Positions 48,785 to 61,574 of a stretch of DNA of 64,000 nt are shown in pieces. Below the pieces are notes generated by a model that had not been told where the DNA came from, ran no database searches, and was given only the letters and a program-made list of their open reading frames with translations. Position 1 is the stretch's first letter. Each line of letters begins with the position of its first letter. The DNA lies in contig OZ018415.1 of assembly GCA_963969595.1 (NCBI GenBank), forward strand, positions 14,136,001 through 14,200,000, given 5' to 3'. The stretch is from Neckera pumila. Taxonomy: Eukaryota > Streptophyta > Bryopsida > Hypnales > Neckeraceae. Made by a program: the position numbers and the translations under genes.

Positions 48785-50071
48785 AAATAATGTTTAAGAA
48801 AAAACATTTTACAATATAACTAGAGTTGGTGCATTCTTAGTATTCTAAAAACTTTGAGTTTGGGAGCCCTTTTCAAAGTGTAGTTTTGGAGTATTGAAAA
48901 GTGGATTTTTGAGGGCATTTTTAAAGAGCACTTGTGCCTTACTAGGCACTCAATTGTTGCATGCGAGGTTGTCATTTTCTCCACAATTAGATTGGGCCCA
49001 AGACTATATATGGACCTATATTCTGTCTCCCAAAGCTTCATTTCTTTGAATTGTGCAACACTCAAAGCACTGCAAAAAGTAAAAACAATCAATGTTGATT
49101 GACCCCTTCAGTTATTTTATATATCTTTTTATTGATGATTGCACAAATGGAGGAGGAACTATTGCTCAAAATTGTTTTGCTAGTCCTACATAGCAATTGA
49201 AAGCCAAATCTGACCAATCTTTAACGTCACAAAGTACAACAAGAAGATCTTTTGGGAACAAAAATTTAAGGCCAAAATAAAGATTTTTTGGGATGGAAGA
49301 AGTACAATTAACTACATAATTTGAAAATTGTGAAAGAAAGACAAAAGCTATAAAATTTTGAGGGGTATTTAAAAAAGAGAAATAATAGTAAAAAATTTAG
49401 AAATAATAAGTTAAATCATAGTTAGAAGGCCCTATAATTTGTTTTATATTCTCTACCAATCTACCACCAATTTAATAATAGTTTGTTTTCAATTTACAAG
49501 ATGCTTATTTGATTTGAGGTGCTTTTAAGTTCTATAGTAGGGAAGTAGGGTGGAACCTTAGAACAATTCTACCTAGGATCTCCACCCAAACACTCTCCAA
49601 AACATTGAGAAAATTTTAATATAATAAATTCAATAAAATAAAATAAAAATGAAAGAACTAATAACTCACCATTCACAATCCAAGAAAAATTTGCCTCAAA
49701 AAAATTCTATGTGGAGTAAGTAATTGTTGGAAATTGAACTAAGAAGCATTAATTCTGGAGCAAAGTTTGGTATTGAAAAGGCAATGGCTTCTTAAATGTT
49801 TGTCTAATTCTATTTCAAATAGCAAAACATGTAAAATTCTATTGTTTTAAATTCTAAATTTAATCAATACATTATCCTGAATTCATCTATTTATCCATGC
49901 ATTTGGATATTTTTCTATCCATATAACCATATATTGCCTAGTTCAATTACAAAACCAAATTATTGATGTCAATTTTTACTACATTTATACATTATTAGGA
50001 AAACAATTTTTAAGACATATGGCAATAGCTCATGGTATATTTTGTTTTTTTCTTCCAAACCTACCAATTAC
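48785..50071. other. AT-rich DNA without genes
   Basis: A minus-strand frame of about 90 codons near 48820-49092 has no recognisable motif. Nothing else seen. Confidence 0.45.
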
Positions 50072-50393
50072 AAAAATCTTGAGCCCTCCGGAGGGTTGCT
50101 CCAGATTGATAGACCAAGCTATTTCCAAGCTTGGTCTGTCAATCTGAAAAAGTCCCTCGGTGAGCACTCAAATTTTGCAGTTTTTGTTTTTGTTTTTGTT
50201 TTTGTTTTAAATTTTTTTAAATATTATTTATTTAATTTAAATATTTCACTTGTAAAACTCGGTTCTTGCGCCATTGTCACTGCAATTTCAGCTGCTCGGG
50301 AATAGGAAAACCATAAACTTTTCAGCCCCCCAAAATCAAATATTCAGGGTATTGAAGGGCTATAGAGGAGCCCTCCGAAGGCTTGAAATTTTC
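50072..50393. mobile_element. MITE, AGCCCTCC family (322 bp)
   Basis: Ends AAAATCTTGAGCCCTCCGG and (inverted) AAAATTTCAAGCCTTCGG, each continuing AGGG(T/C)T. An inner hairpin pairs GACCAAGCT with AGCTTGGTC. Related to the nested element at 22932-23272 and to a one-ended piece near 11520. Also contains a run of TTTTTG repeats (50177-50210). Confidence 0.7.
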
Positions 50394-52420
50394 TCTAATG
50401 TATAGCTGACTCCTTCAAAACGCTAGCAAAAAGGTGGTTTTAGGAAACCAAGCTACAATGTGAGAATGTAGTTCTAATAAAAGGGCCATTTGAAATCTAG
50501 CTTGGAGTGCCTGCATATGGGGTTTTGGAACCAAGCTCTTGACCCGTTTGAATAAGTTTTCCATGACCATCTTCTACTAGTGATGCAATTAATGTCTTAC
50601 AATCTGTGTCAAACCTTATTAATTATACTAGTTTGATTTTGAAAGATGTGACTAATTATAGGATAGAAGTAATTCCATTGATGGTTGGTTTTATAGAATA
50701 TTAAAAGTAAAGAGAACCATTAGTGCAAATGATTTATCATCTAAGATGATTTTGTCAGGATTTGATCCTCACTCTTTTAATTCATAATGAAATGTAATAT
50801 TTTTTGAAGAAAAACATGCAATAAATGACTCATTAGGCTACTAATATTGTCACATAGCCAAAATCTAGAGAATCAACAATCAATCAATTATACTTGAATA
50901 TGGGAATGGTTATATTTCACTTCTAGGAACACTTTCAAGAGAAGACTACTTGTAAAAAATGGATACAAGGATGGTTTTAGGTGTTTTCACCTTATAATTA
51001 GTTCAAAGTAAGATATTTGATTGTTATGTAAGGAGAGACCTTGGAAGTCAAGCCTCAAATGATCACACTGGAACTTAATTCTTTAGGTCCTTTTTGTTGC
51101 ATGAGGCCTAGAGTTCAAGACTCCCCCTTTGTTAACATAGCTACACCTAATTGCGACCCACTTCTATTACCAATCTTTACAAATCCTCACTTGAAATGTA
51201 TAACGTTTATTTACAAGAGCCTACCTTGCCAATCCGTGGGACCTTATCCTAACTGTTAATATGGGTACACCTAAATTTGACACTTTGAAAATTCATAAAT
51301 TATTCTTGCAGTGTGCATTCTAAAAAAATCTAATTTTCCATTAAAGTCCCAATGAGACCCAAGAAAAGCTTTTACAGTTCAAAAGGAGGAACCTTGCTCA
51401 AATATTTACAAGATAACTACATCTAAAATCACACAAATAAGGAATTCTATATAACTTTCATTATTATATTGAAAGGCTTTTTTAGAAGTGTTGCTAGTAG
51501 TCAAAAGAGGATTCTAGATTAAGCTTAGAATGTATAATTTTGGGCACCACATGAATTACCTATGAATTTTCAAAGTGTTGAAAATATATATTTCTAGATA
51601 ACATTGTTAATCATCTAAGCACTCCCTCCCCTAGCTGGAGGTATAATTCACGCCTAGACACGTGGAAAAAATTCAATTATAGTTGCACTGATGAAATTGG
51701 ATGGGCTAGGATATTTCCTTGCTGGATTGTCAGTGCCAGGAGACCTATTTGGTGAGCTTGGATGGGCTAGGGTACATATTTCTTTGTTTGGATTGTCAGT
51801 GCTAGGAGACAGGTTTGGTGAGCTGGTCTATCCCCAAACACACCGGCAAGACAAATTCAACAAAGCAAATTGAAACAGTCTTATAGCTAGTAGCCAGGTG
51901 GATATTGATTATTGATTTTCTATATTTTGGAATAGGTGGTTAAATTTTACAACAAATTTTTCACTTGATTGAGGAAGTTGTAGCGCTGAGGGGCTCCTAC
52001 TTTTTGGAAAAGCAAAATTGGCCCCCCAAGTTTGGTTAACAATGTTATGTAAAACTAACTATAGACTTTCATGAATAGTGGAATTACATTTTAGGCAAGA
52101 ATCTATTGTGGTTGAATTTAGAAAGAGGTTGAAATTAGATGTAATTGCCTTACAATCAATTACAAGTGTTGCTACTTTAGTTACCATAGCCCTATCCTAT
52201 GATCCTATCCTTCACAACTCCGAAGCCAGGAGCACAGATAATGCATATTTGGATGAAATCCCGTCACGGGCGACTACATGGATCTACAGTACCGTCCATC
52301 CATCCACCTTCATCCTCGAAGCATTCGAATTTAGCCTTCCCTTTCTCCTTTTCTCCAAGCTTTTACTTTATGGGGTGTTTCGCAGGCAAGCTTGTGCGTG
52401 GTCGGAAGTCCCAGTGCGAG
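50394..52420. other. Intergenic DNA upstream of SIN3-like gene
   Basis: No gene seen. A two-unit tandem repeat of about 69 bp lies at 51695-51830 (each unit has GGATGGGCTAGG and TTGTCAGTGC). A long plus-strand frame at 52078-52623 runs through the presumed promoter and leader and has no family features. Confidence 0.5.
51695..51830. repeat. Two-copy ~69-bp tandem repeat
   Basis: Units share TTGGATGGGCTAGG, GGATTGTCAGTGC and TTTGGTGAGCT in the same order. Confidence 0.75.
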
Positions 52421-52425
52421 CCTCA

Positions 52426-52430
52426 TATAA
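52426..52430 (+). promoter_or_regulatory. Possible TATA element of the SIN3-like gene
   Basis: CATATAATC lies about 325 bp before the chosen start codon, at the edge where sequence turns from AT-rich to C/T- and G/A-rich. The implied leader contains upstream ATGs (for example at 52495 and 52571), so upstream reading frames may lower translation. Weak evidence. Confidence 0.3.
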
Positions 52431-52752
52431 TCTCCTCGTTCTGCAGTTGCTCCGCTCTGTTTTTACATCCTCCGTCCGTCTCCGCCAGCCAGCCATGTCG
52501 CAGCTGTGTGTCTGCTCTTCTTCTTCTTCGTCTCCCAGTCCCGCTTGTGGCGCAATTCCCGTATTCTTTCATGTCACGCATGGCGGAGGGTATCCGTTCA
52601 TCCTTGGATCTTGCAGGCGCTGAGATTGTTGTTGGCGCCGTTAGGGCGTGAGGGAGGCAGATTAGAGGAAGAGTTAGCAGAGGAGAAGAAAAGGAGGAGG
52701 AAGAGGAAGAAGAAGTGGAGTTGGAGTTCGAGGGGGAAGTGGAGGAGAAGCT

Positions 52753-55700
52753 ATGAAGAAACGGGAGCGGGAGCGGGATGGGGAGGACGATGGCGGAGTG
52801 CCGCAGGGGAAACGAGCTGCGCGAGTCGGGGAGAGTTCGGCGGAGGCGAATGGAGGTCCGCCGCCCGCACGCCTGACGACGGACGATGCGCTTCAGTATT
52901 TGAAAGATGTGAAGGAGAAATTTAAGGACGACAAGGAGAAGTATAACGAGTTTCTGGAGGTGATGAAGGACTTCAAGGCGCACCGGGTGGACACCAACGG
53001 CGTGATCATGCGCGTCAAGGAGCTTTTTAAAGGCCATCGCCATCTGATCCTTGGTTTTAACGCGTTCTTGCCGCCAGGGTTTGAGATTACGTTACCTGTG
53101 GAGGAGAGAAAGCAGCAACCGCCGGCGGCGGTAGTGCAGCAGCAGCAGCAGCCACAGCAAGCTGCGGTGGAGTTTGATCAAGCGATCAACTATGTGAACA
53201 AGATCAAGGCGCGCTTCCAAGCCGACGAGCATGTGTACAAGGCATTCTTGGAGATATTAAATATGTACCGGAGAGCGAACAAGAACATTAACGAAGTGTA
53301 TCAGGAGGTCGCGTTGTTGTTTGCGGATCACAGTGATCTGTTGCAAGAGTTTACGTACTTTCTGCCCGGGACGTCGAATGGCGCAACCAGTCATCATCAG
53401 GAGCATCATCATCATCATCATCCTCCGCCTCCTCCTCCTCCCATGGCGAATAAGTCCGGGTTGCAGCCGCAGCGTCCGCGTGAGATTGCGTTCGGGAAGC
53501 CGGTGAGCAACGGCGGTCTTCTAATTGCGAAGAAGGAAAAGATCGTGGGTGTTCCAGGTCGCGACCGCGAGGCTGAACGTCGCGCGGAGAAATCCCGCAA
53601 GGGAGGGGAGAAGAAGGACATAGGGTGCGTCGGTTTATTATTTTTCGCGTTTAATTATTTCTCTGAGGTCTAATTGTTTATTTGCGTATCTGCGAATTGA
53701 TGTTTATTTTATGTGTAGGCTATTGGTGTTCTTTTGTTTGTTTGATATTTGGATTTTGTTTGTTTGTTTGTTTGTTTGTTTGTTTGTTTGTTTGTTTGTA
53801 TGTTTGTTTGTTTGTTTGTATGTTTGTTTGATGTTTGTTGGACGGTGAATATTGGATTGCGTGGACAGGGATAGAAAGGAAGGGGTCGATAGGGTCGAAG
53901 GAGGTCGGGAGAAAGAGAAAGATTTTTTCGAACAGAGATCGAAGAGGGCTTGTGCGCGCAATGCAACCGATGCTATCAGGAGGCAGTCGCAGGCCGGGGA
54001 AGGAGGCGAAGGATTTTCGGGGCCTGGAGTCCAACTTTCCACGGACGACTCGAAGGCGGTAAAGGGCGCTGCTCTCCAGTATCCGATTTTCGACAAGGTG
54101 AAATCTCGGCTGCGCAACCGAGATACATACCAGGAATTTCTCAAATGTTTAAATATATTTAGCCAGGAAATCATCAGCCGCGTGGAGTTGCAGAGCCTGG
54201 TTGGTGACATTCTGGGGAAGCATACGGATCTCCTGGAGGGATTCAACGATTTTCTGACGCACTGCGAGAATGTGGAGGGTTATCTGGCTGGGGTGTTTAG
54301 TGAGCGCAAGCTTGGAGACTTCGCGGAAGGGGCGCCGCTGAAGGTTGTGAAGACGGAGAGAGATGGTGAACGGGACAGGAACAGGGAGAAGGACCGAGAG
54401 AGGGATAGAGAAAGGGATAGGGATAGGGAAAGGAAGAAGGAGAGGGAGAAGGAGAGGATTAGAGAGAAGGAGAAGGAGAAGCTTAGGGAGAAGGAGAGGG
54501 AAAGAGAGCGGGGTGTGAAGGAGAGGGAGCGGGACCATGGTGTGAAGGACGTGGCCCACAAAGTCTCGTCTCAGAAGGACAAGTTTGTCAACAAGGCCAT
54601 TTCTGAGCTGGATCTGTCGAACTGCGAGCGGTGCACGCCGAGCTACCGACTGTTGCCGAAGCCATACCCGAAACCTATGTCGAGCCATCGCACGGCCCTA
54701 GGCATTTCAGTGCTTAACGACAACTGGGTGTCCGTGACGTCAGGTAGTGAGGATTACTCGATGAAGAATGCGCGGAAGAACCAGCACGAAGAGAGCTTGT
54801 TTCGGTGCGAGGACGACAGGTACGAATTGGATATGCTGTTGGGAACGACGGCAGCGGCCGCAAAGCTGGTGGGCCAGTACACACTGAAGCAAGAGGGTGA
54901 GAGCGGAAATTCAGAGGCCCTGCCGCCGTTGGAGGAGTTTTTGTCGCCGATACATCTGAGGTGCATCGAACGGATATATGGGGACCACGGGCTCGACATT
55001 CTGGAGGTGATGAAGAAGAGCACGTCTCGAGCGATGCCGGTGATCCACTCCCGGCTGGTGCAGAAGGAGGAGGAGTGGACGAAATGCCGGGAGGAAATGA
55101 ACAAGGTGTGGTCGGAGGTGTACTCCAAGAATGTCTACAAGGCTCTGGACCACCGGAGTTTTAACTTCAAACAGCAGGACAAGAAAGCTCTGAGCACGAA
55201 GAGTCTACTTGCAGAGATCAAGGAGATGAATGAGAAGAGAAGAATGGAGGACGATGCAATGTTGGCGATTGCTGCTGGCAATCGGAGGCCACTGTTGCCC
55301 GATTTCCAGCATGTGTTCGGAGATGCATCCATCCACGATGACTTGTATCAGATCATCAAATACTCATCGGAGGAGATCAGTAGCTCGCCGGAGCACACGG
55401 AGAAGACCATGCGTTCGTTGAGAACGGTGTTGGCGCCGATGCTGGGAATATCACCCCGTCGACATTGTGAAGAGGACATGGAGGAGGCATCGGATGGCAA
55501 AGGCCTGGACGGAAATGCGATGGAGAGTGGTGGTGGGAGCGAAGGGGATGAAACTAGTAGTCCTGAAGGTGGTGGTGGTGGTGGCTTAGGTACTGAGAAA
55601 GAAGTTATTTTGGGTAAAAATGCAGAGAATGCTGCTATGGAGCGCTCTAGAGCGAGAGCTTTGGGAGGTACAGACGGAGTTGTTCAGCGATTGGCGGATG

Positions 55701-57717
55701 GTTTTGAAAGAAACGTAGAGGAATGTTTAGTGGCAGAGAACGCGGACATTGGTGTTGGCGATCCCGGAAGCGAGGGAGCAAATGAAGTTTCCGTGAGGGG
55801 TTTAGGTTCGGGGGATGTGGAAGGCACTGCTGCTCGAACAGAAGGCTCCGGGTGGTTGCATGCAGAGAACACTGGGCGGAAGCAGAGTTGTTTGGCAGGT
55901 GAGAGATCCGAGTCGGAGGCTAGGTTAAATGATGGTTTAGTGCCAGATGGCAATGGGAACGGTGTTCGTGACACTGTCGATAGAGAGGAAGGAGAGCTGT
56001 CTCCATCATCGGAACAAGAGGACCGAAACAAGGTCAAGTGTAGTCCAAGACGAATGGGAATAGAAGAGAATGGTGTCAAGATATGTCAAGATCGCGAAGA
56101 AGTGGATGCGGAAGCAGTAGGTGTTAATGGAGTGGATCACGATCAAGGTAGATTTTGGTTTTCTTCCTTCTCAATGAATGTCATTGACTGTTGGGCTTTA
56201 CTACTTAGCGCCGCAGAGGCCCTTGTCAGTTTATTGTTGGTAAGAAGTCCAGAATGGTCACTGGATTGAACGTGTTATGCGCTATAATAATTGCAACTAA
56301 GACCAGAACATGTGATGCAGATGCAAATGACAAAAGAGAAGCAAGTGCTCAGAAGTCAAGTGAGGATAGTGACAATCCGTCGGAAGTAGCTGATGAATCG
56401 TCTGCGAGTGAGCAGTCAAGTGATGAGCAGTCCGAGCATGAGGAGGATGAAGACGAACAGGAAGAGAAGGTAGAAAGCGAAGGCGAAGCTGAGGACATGG
56501 CAGATGCAGACGATGGGGATGAGGATGGCAACTCTTTACTAGCAACCCAAGCACACACATATGCACACTGTAAGCCTCTCGCAGTTTATCCTGCATCTGC
56601 TACAGCTTCGCAGGCTGACTCCCATTCCAAGGCGGCAGGAAGAGTATTTTACGGGAATGACATGTCATATATCCTCTCCAGGTTTGACTTTTTTTTCTCC
56701 TTTCTTTTCTACGCAGTTCCTCATTTTGTGTTGCAAGAAATATTGAACGTAGCCGGCATTCTTGGCACAGATTGTCATTTTAGACTCAATCCGTCATCTG
56801 TTTATGCTCTTGAATTTCTGGAGACTTCCCGTTGTCTTCTTATCAATTGCCTGCTAGAGTTTTCCTTTCGGGTTCTCGGTGAATGACGTCTTATACAAGT
56901 GCTGTGTCTGTATAGGCTGTACCAAACACTCTATGAGCGCATCCTATCTGCTAAGGTGCACGCAGAGTCGGCAGGGAAGAAGAAGTGCAGTGATGGTGGG
57001 GCTGCTCCCAACTTGTATTCAAGATTCATGCAGGTGTTATATGGCTTACTGGATGGTTCCTTGGACAACTCAAAGTTTGAGGACGAATGCAGGGAAATCA
57101 TTGGCACGCAATCATACGTGCTGTTCACTTTAGACAAGCTCATTTTTATGCTGGTGAAGCAGCTGCAAGCGGCAGCTGCCGATGAAGGGGTGCAGAAGCT
57201 GCTAGCACTGAACGCTTATGAATATGAGCGTGAAGCTGTTGATCTGGTGTACTATGCAGATGCTTGTGTGGTACTTCATGATGAGAACCTATACCGTTTT
57301 GAGAACAAGTCGAATTCAACGGTTTTGCTGATACAGTTGATGGAAAATTCCGAAAAGCTGGACTTTCCCGGAAATGCTTTAGGTAGTCCGTTTCAGAAAT
57401 ATTTGGATGAATTTACAAAGTCAGCACCAACAAGGACGAACCAAATAATAAGGAGAATTCTGAAGAGGAAGTATGCTGGAGAAGAGCAAGATGTAGTAAT
57501 TGAACGTGCTTTGGTGAACACGAAGGTTGTAAATGGGCTGGAGAACAAGATTTCTTGTCGTACTTCCAAAGTCTCATATGTGCTGGACACAGAAGACTTA
57601 TTCTTTAGGGGTACACACCGGCGTTCCTGTACATACAAGCAGAAGCGGGTGTTAGAAAATAAACAGATATTTGGTGTTTGGCTCGACAAAGCAAGCAGAA
57701 TACTAAGTGACAGGTGA
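52753..57717 (+). CDS. SIN3-like transcriptional co-repressor (SNL family)
   Basis: Scaffold that recruits histone deacetylases to DNA-bound repressors in the nucleus. Exons 52753-53624, 53869-56147, 56321-56681 and 56916-57717 join in phase into about 1,437 residues. PAH1 lies at about residues 42-105 ([15 protein letters not shown]), PAH2 about 138-205 ([13 protein letters not shown]) and PAH3 about 361-430 ([20 protein letters not shown]). A charged Arg/Glu/Asp run follows (about 454-513). The HDAC-interaction domain (about 537-820) starts [17 protein letters not shown]. Then come a long acidic, Gly/Ser-rich linker and the Sin3 C-terminal domain (about 1171 on; [27 protein letters not shown]). 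Start chosen as the first ATG that leads into PAH1 in frame. The stop TGA overlaps a possible GTGAGT donor at 57714, so a small extra exon cannot be excluded. Long first exons and few introns are unusual for plant SIN3 genes. Confidence 0.93.
53755..53830. repeat. (TTTG)n microsatellite in SIN3-like intron 1
   Basis: About 19 TTTG units with two TATG interruptions, close to the 3' splice site of the intron (53868). Length is likely to vary between individuals. Confidence 0.95.
54357..54540 (+). repeat. Purine-rich repeat coding an Arg/Glu/Asp/Lys run
   Basis: AGGGA(G/T)A(A/G)G-type repeats within exon 2 of the SIN3-like gene encode about 60 residues of alternating basic and acidic pairs between PAH3 and the HDAC-interaction domain. 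Probably a highly charged single helix; it stays in frame. Confidence 0.85.
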
Positions 57718-60398
57718 GTCTCCTTTGGGAGAGGGATGCGGGGTTTGTGATCGATTCCCACCTAAATCTTCAAACAGACACCTTTTACTGCCTCTGATAG
57801 ATCCGTTTCGTAATGATCGTCTTGTTAGTAATCCGGGCTTTACTGGAGACAACGGAAGCTAGTCACTTCATCACATTTGTAGGTGGTTGTGTATTTTAAG
57901 AACCTTCACCAGGGCTTTGGTCATAAGATATAGCAGGGGGTGCAGAAATCTGGTGTTCAGGGAGAGTGTTCGGTTCAATTTTGTATAACGTTTGCTGATT
58001 TGAATTATGACGAAGTTTTTGTGCTTGCAGTGCTTCCGAGTCATCAATTTCTCGTTAGGAGTAACCTGCGAGGTCTCCTGATTTAAGGTATAGACCAACT
58101 ACTCAGGGGCGCCCTTTCTTTGAAGCCATTCTGGTTGAAGTTTTCATGGCGGTGATTTGTCGAATGATACTTACGTGAACGCTTACTGTATTAATACGAA
58201 GCGGCGTTTTGTTTCTAACCATTATCTGGATTGGCAGATCTTACAGTCAATTTCGGAAGCGCTATTTTTGCATCTCTTTCGCTGCCGCTTTTCAGAAGAG
58301 ACGATACTAGCTTCTTTTGAGATAGTTGCCCTTATTGAACCCCTTCCTTGATTTCAGTGTCATCAGGTATTTCTGTTACCACTTTTACCGCAGAATTTAT
58401 TTGATAGTGCTGCTCCTGTGAATGTTCGTGCTAAGTTCGAGGGTCATAGAATGTCTTCTATAAATTTCTCTGAAATAGTTACTGTAGGGTGTTCAAATAT
58501 TCCGTTCTGTAATTGAAGGCATAATGAGTACCTAAATGGAAGGTTTTTTAAATAGCAACGGGTGGAAGTAAGTTGGATAGTGTTTGACACCTCAACTCCC
58601 TCTTCGAATTAAATCCATTGCACACAAACAATTTGGTTGGCCAATGAAAACTTTTGCTTTGATTTAAAAATGAGAAAAACTGCACGCACTTCGAAACTAT
58701 ATGGTTCACTTTTTGATGCCTCAATATTACTTGAGATACCCAAGCTTCATCAAAGGACAAGGATGAGTGTTCGTTGCCCCCCACCTGTAAACTAAAATAG
58801 TGGCCTATGGCAGACTATTGAAAAATCATAGCTAGTTCCCCAAAGGTCCAAAAACATGAAGCAACTTTGGCTGATGCTGCTTCCATCATCTTATTTTGAG
58901 GGTGCTAGCAGCTGGTGAATGGTCGCTTTAAAGACCCTTCTCCTTAGATGCTGAGGGGCCGAGCATGAGGATCGAAGTCAATGAAGGAAACCCTCTGTCT
59001 GGTCTTGTGGTACCCTATTATTGTTTCCTCACTAGGTGTGCAAAAGGAAGATCGCCTTCTTGTTCTGTAGAAATCGATGTCTGTTACTGACGTTTAGTTT
59101 GAATTGATGTGCAGGTCGAACGGATTTCTGCGGATATGAAGTTTTTTGGGCCCGAATGAGTTGTAGTATAATTTTTGGTGATTTTTTGGGGAACAGCTTT
59201 TCTGCTGACTTGTCAGTACTCAGTACCCCATACTTGTAATCAAGACTGAACCTCACACTTGTAATAAGTTAGATCTCATCACTTGCACCCGCTCCCGGCT
59301 CTTTCTGGATCACTTTGTCGTCGTCAGGCAGTATTGCCTGCACTACTTAGATATGTAGTAACGCTTGATGTTTGGACACTTTCACTTAAGTTCAGTGCTT
59401 ACCGGTATTATTCTGACGGAGACCCGATCACATCAGAATGATTTATCCACTGGGTACAGTTTTGCTCATTGTGCCCACAGTGGGTTTACTCCACTGGGTA
59501 CAATTTACGACCATTGGCAGCCCAAATGTTTGTGCATCCATGGTGAGCTGATGTTTTGGTCCCAAAATGTATCTGATTGGGACCCTGTCAAAATTTCGAT
59601 TCTGTATGTATGCTTCGAGTTTAAAATGGAAATTATGTACTCGAGTCTGGAGTCTAGAATGACCAGCCCTGCTGTGATTTCAGTAGGTCTAAATAAGTGT
59701 ATTTTGGTGATCTATTTTGGCACCTTAACCCTATATCGCCGCTGCATACAGACAGTAAGTGTCTGATGGATGACAGAATTCTTCCATGTAAGATGTTCAT
59801 GGTGTAAGTGCAGATGTTCATCCTTGAAAATTTGTCCCCAAATGGGAGGTCTTGCACAGTTGCTTGACCTCCAATGAGTGTTTTTGGTCTTTTTAAGTAG
59901 ATGATTCATAAATATCCAATTGGTCAAAGATGATTCACATAAGTATCCAATTTGGTGACCAATTGGTCCTTCCAAAGAAAATTCATGTTGGGTCAAAATG
60001 GAATCTTGGATAAAACTTAGACGTCCTTACAAGGTTAATCCGTGTTAGGTCAACATGGAATCTTGGCCAAAATGTAGATGTGCTATAAAATGTCTTCTAC
60101 AACCTTTGAGGAATTTTATAAAAGGCAAGCATGTCATGCATTATGAGTGGAAATTATCAATATATTACGGTCAATTTTGAATAATTGTTCATGGATAATT
60201 ATGAAGCTAATTTTAAAGCATTTTATTTTGACAATTTGCTACAAATACGATACCTATTCTGTGAATGTGTTTTTTTTTTAAATTTGTTAAACCTTCAAAC
60301 CTTGCGTTTATCTGGATTGAATACTCTTTCTTAGGTTTGTTTGGCCAAGGTAATTTAGTTACCATAGTCAATAGACTAGATGACAACAATCGCAAGTC
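57718..60398. other. 3' flank of SIN3-like gene and intergenic DNA
   Basis: The first several hundred bases are probably 3' UTR. A plus-strand frame of 133 codons (59365-59766) has no recognisable motif and contains two CCACTGGGTACA(G/A)TTT repeats. A two-copy 57-bp tandem (59981-60024 and 60037-60081, both with GGAATCTTGG) lies further on. Confidence 0.45.
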
Positions 60399-60610
60399 GG
60401 ATGGACAAAGCCTTTTGATGGTCCGGCTTGATAGATTATGTAGATGGATTCTATAGACGGACTATGTGGATGGACTATGTGTTTAGATTTTGCAGACAGA
60501 ATTTGTAAATGGATAGACTTTATAGACAAATAAATTTAGTGGACGGACCTTAAGATGGAACATCTCACAGTATCGAGAGGCCTCTTAGGATGGACGGTCA
60601 ACGCAGACAA
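60399..60610. repeat. Degenerate GATGGAC/TAGACGGA minisatellite
   Basis: Short units of the type GATGGACTATGT, TAGACGGAC and TAGATGGATT recur from 60399 to about 60610; inverted traces (GGACCATCCATCC) lie near 60955. The block 60390-61170 may be one old repeat, but its ends are not clear. Confidence 0.6.
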
Positions 60611-61218
60611 TCCAAATGGACACCTGCGGTAGACAGTTCTACTAGAATGCTTCTCAATCACTCATAACTTTTTGGATTGATACAAAAATTTAGCTACAAA
60701 AACTAGACCAGTATGCACAATTTTTCCAAAATTTTTTATTGGAAACAAATACTTTTATGAAGAAGAAACAAGCCGCCAAAGTTCATTGTAATCCAAAAAT
60801 GTTGGGATTTTGAATTTCAAATTGCTTTCACACATTCAAACTTAGATTGACAGGAAAATTTTACCACGATAACTAGACTTCAAGGGAAATATAATCCAAC
60901 AAATTTTATTGAAAACTAAACCCACCATACCTTGTTATAGTTATCACATTAGACGGACCATCCATCCAAACTATTTGATATATTTGCCCACCTATATGGG
61001 ACGTGCGGTGACCATGGTTTACTTGATGTGACTACTTTAAGGTAATCACATTGTTCGTCCAGAGCATCCAAATTGTCCAATGTACCCACTTGTCTGAGAT
61101 GTCTAGTGATCCTAACTCACCCAATATGACAACAATGTATCTTGTAATCCATATATACGTGTGTCAAATTCTTTTATTTTGGGATCTATTTAGCTATTAT
61201 TTCACAATAGATATGTCC

Positions 61219-61340
61219 CATTAGATGAGATTTGAGGGTCTTGGAGGGCTCCGAGTTCCCTTGCTGCCTGTTGCGTTCCCAGAGTGCGGGAACGCAGCAG
61301 CTGGCTGACGTGGTACAGTGACTGCCGCGTCATTTTTTGA

Positions 61341-61381
<41 letters not shown>

Positions 61382-61574
61382 TATTTTTATTTATTTTTAT
61401 TTTTTATTTTTTGCTTAAAATGATATTTTCATAATTTCTTTTTTTTCTTTTTTTTCTTTTTTTTTTTTTGAAATTTTTTTTTTCTGACACCCTCGTACCG
61501 GCATTCACTGAATCTAGGCAGATTAGGGAACAGGCCTGAAACGGCCCTCCAAGACCCTTAAATATCATCTAATG
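61219..61574. mobile_element. MITE, CATTAGATGA family (356 bp)
   Basis: Ends CATTAGATGAGATTTGAGGG and (inverted) CATTAGATGATATTTAAGGG, both continuing TCTTGGAGGGC, about 31 bp. Inside are a GCGTTCCC/GGGAACGC hairpin, a TGACGTGG segment, an (AT)n run (about 61350-61377) and T-rich tracts. Same family as 12958-13245. I could not identify a target duplication. No coding capacity. Confidence 0.85.

Noticed and set aside
13304..50393. LTR or LINE retrotransposon coding regions
   Set aside because: No reverse transcriptase, integrase or gag-like motif in any frame; repeats here are non-coding TIR elements.
52078..52623. Long plus-strand frame (about 181 codons) before the SIN3-like gene
   Set aside because: It crosses the probable TATA region and leader, has no domain features and overlaps other frames of equal quality; likely chance.
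53704..54246. Minus-strand frames rich in Thr/Asn/Lys repeats
   Set aside because: Shadow of the (TTTG)n microsatellite and of the SIN3-like exon on the other strand.
54280..54688. Minus-strand Ser/Leu-rich frames opposite SIN3-like exon 2
   Set aside because: Antisense image of the Arg/Glu-rich coding repeat; the plus strand encodes a recognisable protein.
59365..59766. 133-codon plus-strand frame
   Set aside because: No motif, no splice context, contains short tandem repeats; not convincing as a gene.
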